From Solea solea (lineage: Eukaryota > Chordata > Actinopteri > Pleuronectiformes > Soleidae): DNA of 64,000 nucleotides. Location: positions 29,611,342 to 29,675,341 of the forward strand of contig NC_081141.1 in the NCBI RefSeq assembly GCF_958295425.1. Reading direction: 5' to 3'. This document shows positions 60,480 through 64,000 of the stretch, in pieces. A program made the position numbers and the translations under genes. The notes under the pieces are model-generated. The model had not been told where the DNA came from. It saw nothing but the letters and a program-made list of their open reading frames with translations, and did not search any database. Numbering within the stretch: position 1 is the stretch's first letter; the number at the start of each line of letters is the position of its first letter.

Positions 60480-61165
60480 ACACACATTAGATATAAATAT
60501 TCACATTTAAGAAGCTGAAAAATCACAGAAAGCTGAAAATATTCACATTTAAGCAGAAAAATGACAGAAAGTGGAAAATATTCACATTTAAGCAGAAAAA
60601 TGACAGAAAGTGGAAAATATTCACATTTAAGCTGAAAAATCACAGAATGTCGAAAATAGTCACATTTAAGATGAAAAATCACAGAATGTAGAAAATATTC
60701 ACATTTAAGATGAAAAATCACAGAAAGTAGAAAATATTCACATTTAAGCTGAAAAATCACAGAAAGTAGAAAATATTCACATTTAAGCTGAAAAATCACA
60801 GAAAGTGGAAAATATTCACATTTAAGCTGAAAAATCACAGAAAGTAGAAAATATTCACATTTAAGCTGAAAAATCACAGAAAGTAGAAAATATTCACATT
60901 TAAGCTGAAAAATCACAGAAAGTAGAAAATATTCACATTCAAGCTGAAAAATCACAGAAAGTAGAAAATATTCACATTCAAGCTGAAAAATCACAGAAAG
61001 TAGAAAATATTCACATTCAAGCTGAAAAATCACAGAAAGTAGAAAATATTCACATTTAAGATGAAAAATCACAGAAAGTAGAAAATATTCACATTCAAGC
61101 TGAAAAATCACAGAAAGTAGAAAATATTCACATTCAAGCTGAAAAATCACAGAAAGTAGAAGCCA
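60480..61165. repeat. 39-bp minisatellite related to the 54-kb array
   Basis: Unit AAAATATTCACATTTAAGCT then GAAAAATCACAGAAAGTAG, about 17 copies. It lacks the AGAAGC step seen at 54010-55735 and has CACAG for GACAG, so it expanded independently from the same dispersed segment. The unit is a multiple of three, so the - strand stays open by chance. Confidence 0.93.
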
Positions 61166-61721
61166 CTTAAACTGGTTATACAATTATCGTAATAGTTGAT
61201 GATTAATCTAATAACCTTTGCAGCCCTATTCACAATTATCCTAACAAAATTATAATTGTTATTCTGTCAGTTCACAAACTTAATTTAGTATCTTTTTTAT
61301 CAGCTTTTCAGAAAATGTGAATACAAAATTCAGCAAAAGCAGATGAAACAATTTGACCAAAGACGTGATTAACAGTTTAAAAGAAAATAAGTCATATCAC
61401 GAAAAACAGGTTAATAATAATGTTCCGCTGAATTAAACATGTGGAAAAACAAGAATCTTGACGAAATCATTTAAAATAACGAGGTTCTGGAACGGTTAGT
61501 ACGTTGGAGTTCCCCCTTGTAGCGCTTCAAAATAAATCACTAGGACTGTACGTTGGTGAGATGTGGTCATGTGAAATATGAACAGTTCTCTGCACTCGCA
61601 ACTATCATGAAAACAGAAATTCACCAACATGAACTTAGTGAATGTTTTGATCACATAATAATATTCTGACCCAAGAATAGGAGAAGAAATCATAAGTTAA
61701 AGAAAAAGCTTTTCATATTAA

Positions 61722-63048
61722 CGATTCAGATCTAAATATGAGTTTATATTCAGATCTAAATATGAGTTTATATACAGATCTAAATGAGTTTATATTCAGA
61801 TCTAAATATAAGTTTATATAATATATATAATATATATATATAAATATGAGTTTATATACAGATCTAAATATGAGTTAATATTCAGATCTAAATATGAGTT
61901 TATATACAGATCTAAATATGAGTTTATATTCAGATCTAAATATGAGTTTATATTCATCTCTAAATATGAGTTTATATACAGATCTTAATATGAGTTTATA
62001 TACAGATCTAAATATGAGTTTATATTCATCTCTAAATATGAGTTTATATTCAGATCTAAATATGAGTTTATATACAGATCTAAATATGAGTTTATATTCA
62101 TCTCTAAATATGAGTTTATTTTCAGATCTAAATATGAGTTTATATACTGATCTAAATATGAGTTTATATTCATCTCTAAATATGAGTTTATATTCAGATC
62201 TAAATATGAGTTTATATACAGATCTAAATATGAGTTTATATACAGATCTAAATATGAGTTTATATTCAGATCTAAATATGAGTTTATATTCAGATCTAAA
62301 TATAAGTTTATATACAGATCTAAATATGACTTTATATTCAGATCTAAATATGAGTTTATATTCAGATCTAAATATAAGTTTATATACAGATCTAAATATA
62401 AGTTTATATACAGATCTAAATATGAGTTTATATTCAGATCTAAATATGAGTTTATATTCAGATCTAAATATAAGTTTATATACAGATCTAAATATAAGTT
62501 TATATACAGATCTAAATATTAGTTTATATTCAGATCTAAATATAAGTTTATATACAGATCTAAATATGAGTTTATATTCAGATCTAAATATGAGTTTATA
62601 TTCAGATCTAAATATAAGTTTATATTCAGATCTAAATATAAGTTTATATACAGATCTAAATATTAGTTTATATTCAGATCTAAATATAAGTTTATATACA
62701 GATCTAAATATGAGTTTATATTCAGATCTTAATATAAGTTTATATACAGATCTAAATATGAGTTTATATTCAGATCTAAATATGAGTTTATATACAGATC
62801 TAAATATGAGTTTATATTCAGATCTAAATATGAGTTTATATTCAGATCTAAATATAAGTTTATATACAGATCTAAATATGAGTTTATATTCAGATCTAAA
62901 TATAAGTTTATATACAGATCTAAATATGAGTTTATATTCAGATCTAAATATAAGTTTATATACAGATCTAAATATGAGTTTATATTCAGATCTAAATATG
63001 AGTTTATATACAGATCTAAATATGAGTTTATATTCAGATCTAAACTCC
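61722..63048. repeat. 24-bp minisatellite, about 54 copies
   Basis: Unit ATGAGTTTATATTCAGATCT plus AAAT. TATATTCAGAT and TATACAGAT-type units, and ATGAG, ATAAG and ATTAG variants, alternate. An AT-dinucleotide patch interrupts at about 61810-61845. The + strand translates as an MSLYSDLN repeat only because 24 is a multiple of three and no unit variant makes a stop. Confidence 0.96.
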
Positions 63049-63482
63049 AGTAAAAGGCTAATTTTGAGACATATTAAATAGATATTTAATCAGTCCTAGC
63101 GCATAAACTTTATTGAAACAGTTAACGACACAATTGAAAATGATTAATATCGCAAAAAATCATTTCTAGCTATTTAGCTAATCTCACTCTGTACATGAGG
63201 GGGAGCTGTCGAGCATCAAATCACAACAGAGAGATTTTGTTTGACCAGACGAGATTCATTTGTCACGTACTTTAATCCGTAATATAAACCTACAGACCGA
63301 CATGAACTCTGGAAAATGCCGAGTCTTGTCTGGCAGACAAACCTGTTGTGTAGCAGACATTGTTTTAATCCTAAAACAAGAGAATTGGTCACAGAAGTCT
63401 GACTGAACAGGCTAACTGTGCTAACTGCTAACACAGCGCTTCGTTTTCCATAGAAAATAAACAAAACAAAATAATAACTCAC

Positions 63483-63640
63483 CTTTTAGTGAAGTGAATT
63501 ATACGTTAGTTTCATGCCGTGCTTTATAATTATGTGTGCGCCTTTAAAATTGGTGATAATATTGATCGAAACACAACGCGAGGTTTTTCTAAGTTTGTGC
63601 GACATCTTGTTCCAAATTATCGCTGACGTCATCAGTGATG
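63483..63640 (-). promoter_or_regulatory. PAQR3: PAQR3 promoter region and probable noncoding exon 1
   Basis: A consensus donor on the - strand (AAAAG|GTGAGT) at 63483/63482 would end a noncoding first exon. Just upstream lies a full palindromic CRE, TGACGTCA, at 63624-63631. Start site and exon extent are inferred. Confidence 0.45.
63624..63631. promoter_or_regulatory. Full CRE palindrome TGACGTCA
   Basis: An exact match to the CREB/ATF consensus lies about 140 bp upstream of the predicted PAQR3 exon 1 donor. Confidence 0.5.
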
Positions 63641-63723
63641 GACCCGTGGGGGTATGTCCATGGAGCGCCTGCGTAAAAAACACAAAATCAAAACAAAGTC
63701 AATTAAACGTAAACATTCTGTTG

Positions 63724-63875
63724 TAGTAATAATAATAATAACAATAATGATAATGATAATGGTAATAATAGTCATAATAGTAATAATAATAATAATATTA
63801 TTATTATTATAACAATAATAATAATTATGATGATAATAACAACAACAATAATAACAATAATAAAATCAATAATAC
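63724..63875. repeat. AAT/AAC/GAT trinucleotide-rich tract
   Basis: About 150 bp of imperfect (AAT)n with AAC, GAT and TTA interruptions lies upstream of PAQR3. Open frames of poly-Ile or poly-Leu across it are not genes. Confidence 0.9.
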
Positions 63876-64000
63876 AGTTGAGAACAGAGAAAAAAGTTTT
63901 AATGTAGATTTTGAAGAAGCTTGGGCCATTGAATTGGGGCATTGAATGTTTAAGCCAAAACAAAATGAAACTTATTAAAACTATCAGGCTTAAAAAGTAC

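Larger units (their letters stand above)
60130..63482 (-). other. PAQR3: PAQR3 5' UTR intron
   Basis: Bounded by donor AAAAG|GTGAGT at 63483/63482 and the acceptor near 60130. It holds a dispersed-repeat copy (about 60340-60480), the 39-bp array (60480-61165) and the 24-bp array (61722-63048). No gene is seen. Confidence 0.55.

Noticed and set aside
60458..61183. 241-residue - strand open frame (FQLECEYFLLSVI repeats)
   Set aside because: It is the 39-bp array. The 13-residue period equals the 39-nt unit, and there is no other evidence of coding.
61894..63081. 395-residue open frame of MSLYSDLN repeats
   Set aside because: It is the 24-bp minisatellite in the PAQR3 5' intron. The open frame follows from unit length; kept only as a low-interest finding.

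Overview
The window is vertebrate nuclear DNA, most likely from a ray-finned (teleost) fish. It holds multi-exon genes with GT-AG introns, dense CA/GT and CAG/CTG microsatellites, and very abundant minisatellites. There is no sign of prokaryotic organisation. Identifications rest on my recollection of human family members; no search was run.

Two protein-coding genes are present, tail to tail. On the + strand (about 860-38290) lies BMP2K, a NAK-family Ser/Thr kinase of clathrin-coat trafficking. Sixteen coding exons can be joined with consistent phase into a 1148-residue protein. On the - strand (about 63600-38220) lies PAQR3, the Golgi seven-transmembrane PAQR-family protein also known as RKTG. 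Six coding exons join into 315 residues. The same two genes are convergent neighbours in human, so this is conserved synteny. Candidate poly(A) signals of the two genes cross over at 38219-38336, so the transcripts may overlap at their 3' ends.

Layout: 1-780 is upstream sequence. 780-1380 is a CpG-rich promoter and probable noncoding exon. 2325-2639 is the first coding exon, with a (CAG)n tract and a uORF in its 5' UTR. 2640-16485 is a long repeat-rich intron 1. 16486-24783 holds the kinase-domain exons and the start of the linker. 25004-27636 holds the polyQ exons. 29255-30008 holds two small exons. 30009-36526 is a long GC-AG intron with transposon debris and palindromes. 36527-37785 is the large last exon. 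PAQR3 then runs leftward from 63483 to 39056. Its last intron contains a 13.3-kb satellite made of about 350 copies of a 38-bp unit.

The striking feature is repeat content. Summing my own array coordinates, about a third of the window is tandem minisatellite, and nearly all of it is intronic. Three BMP2K introns carry arrays whose units contain splice-site-like sequence. Intron 7 repeats the real 5' splice site, and introns 3 and 13 repeat acceptor-like motifs. Intron 3 is also a multiple of three long and open in frame. Other notable objects are a 60-bp spacerless palindrome, a 40-bp palindrome, a 300-bp inverted repeat, a THAP-containing transposon remnant, a dispersed family with inverted ends, and two arrays amplified from one segment of a dispersed repeat. 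I found no RNA genes, CRISPR arrays or unknown protein-coding genes that I can support.
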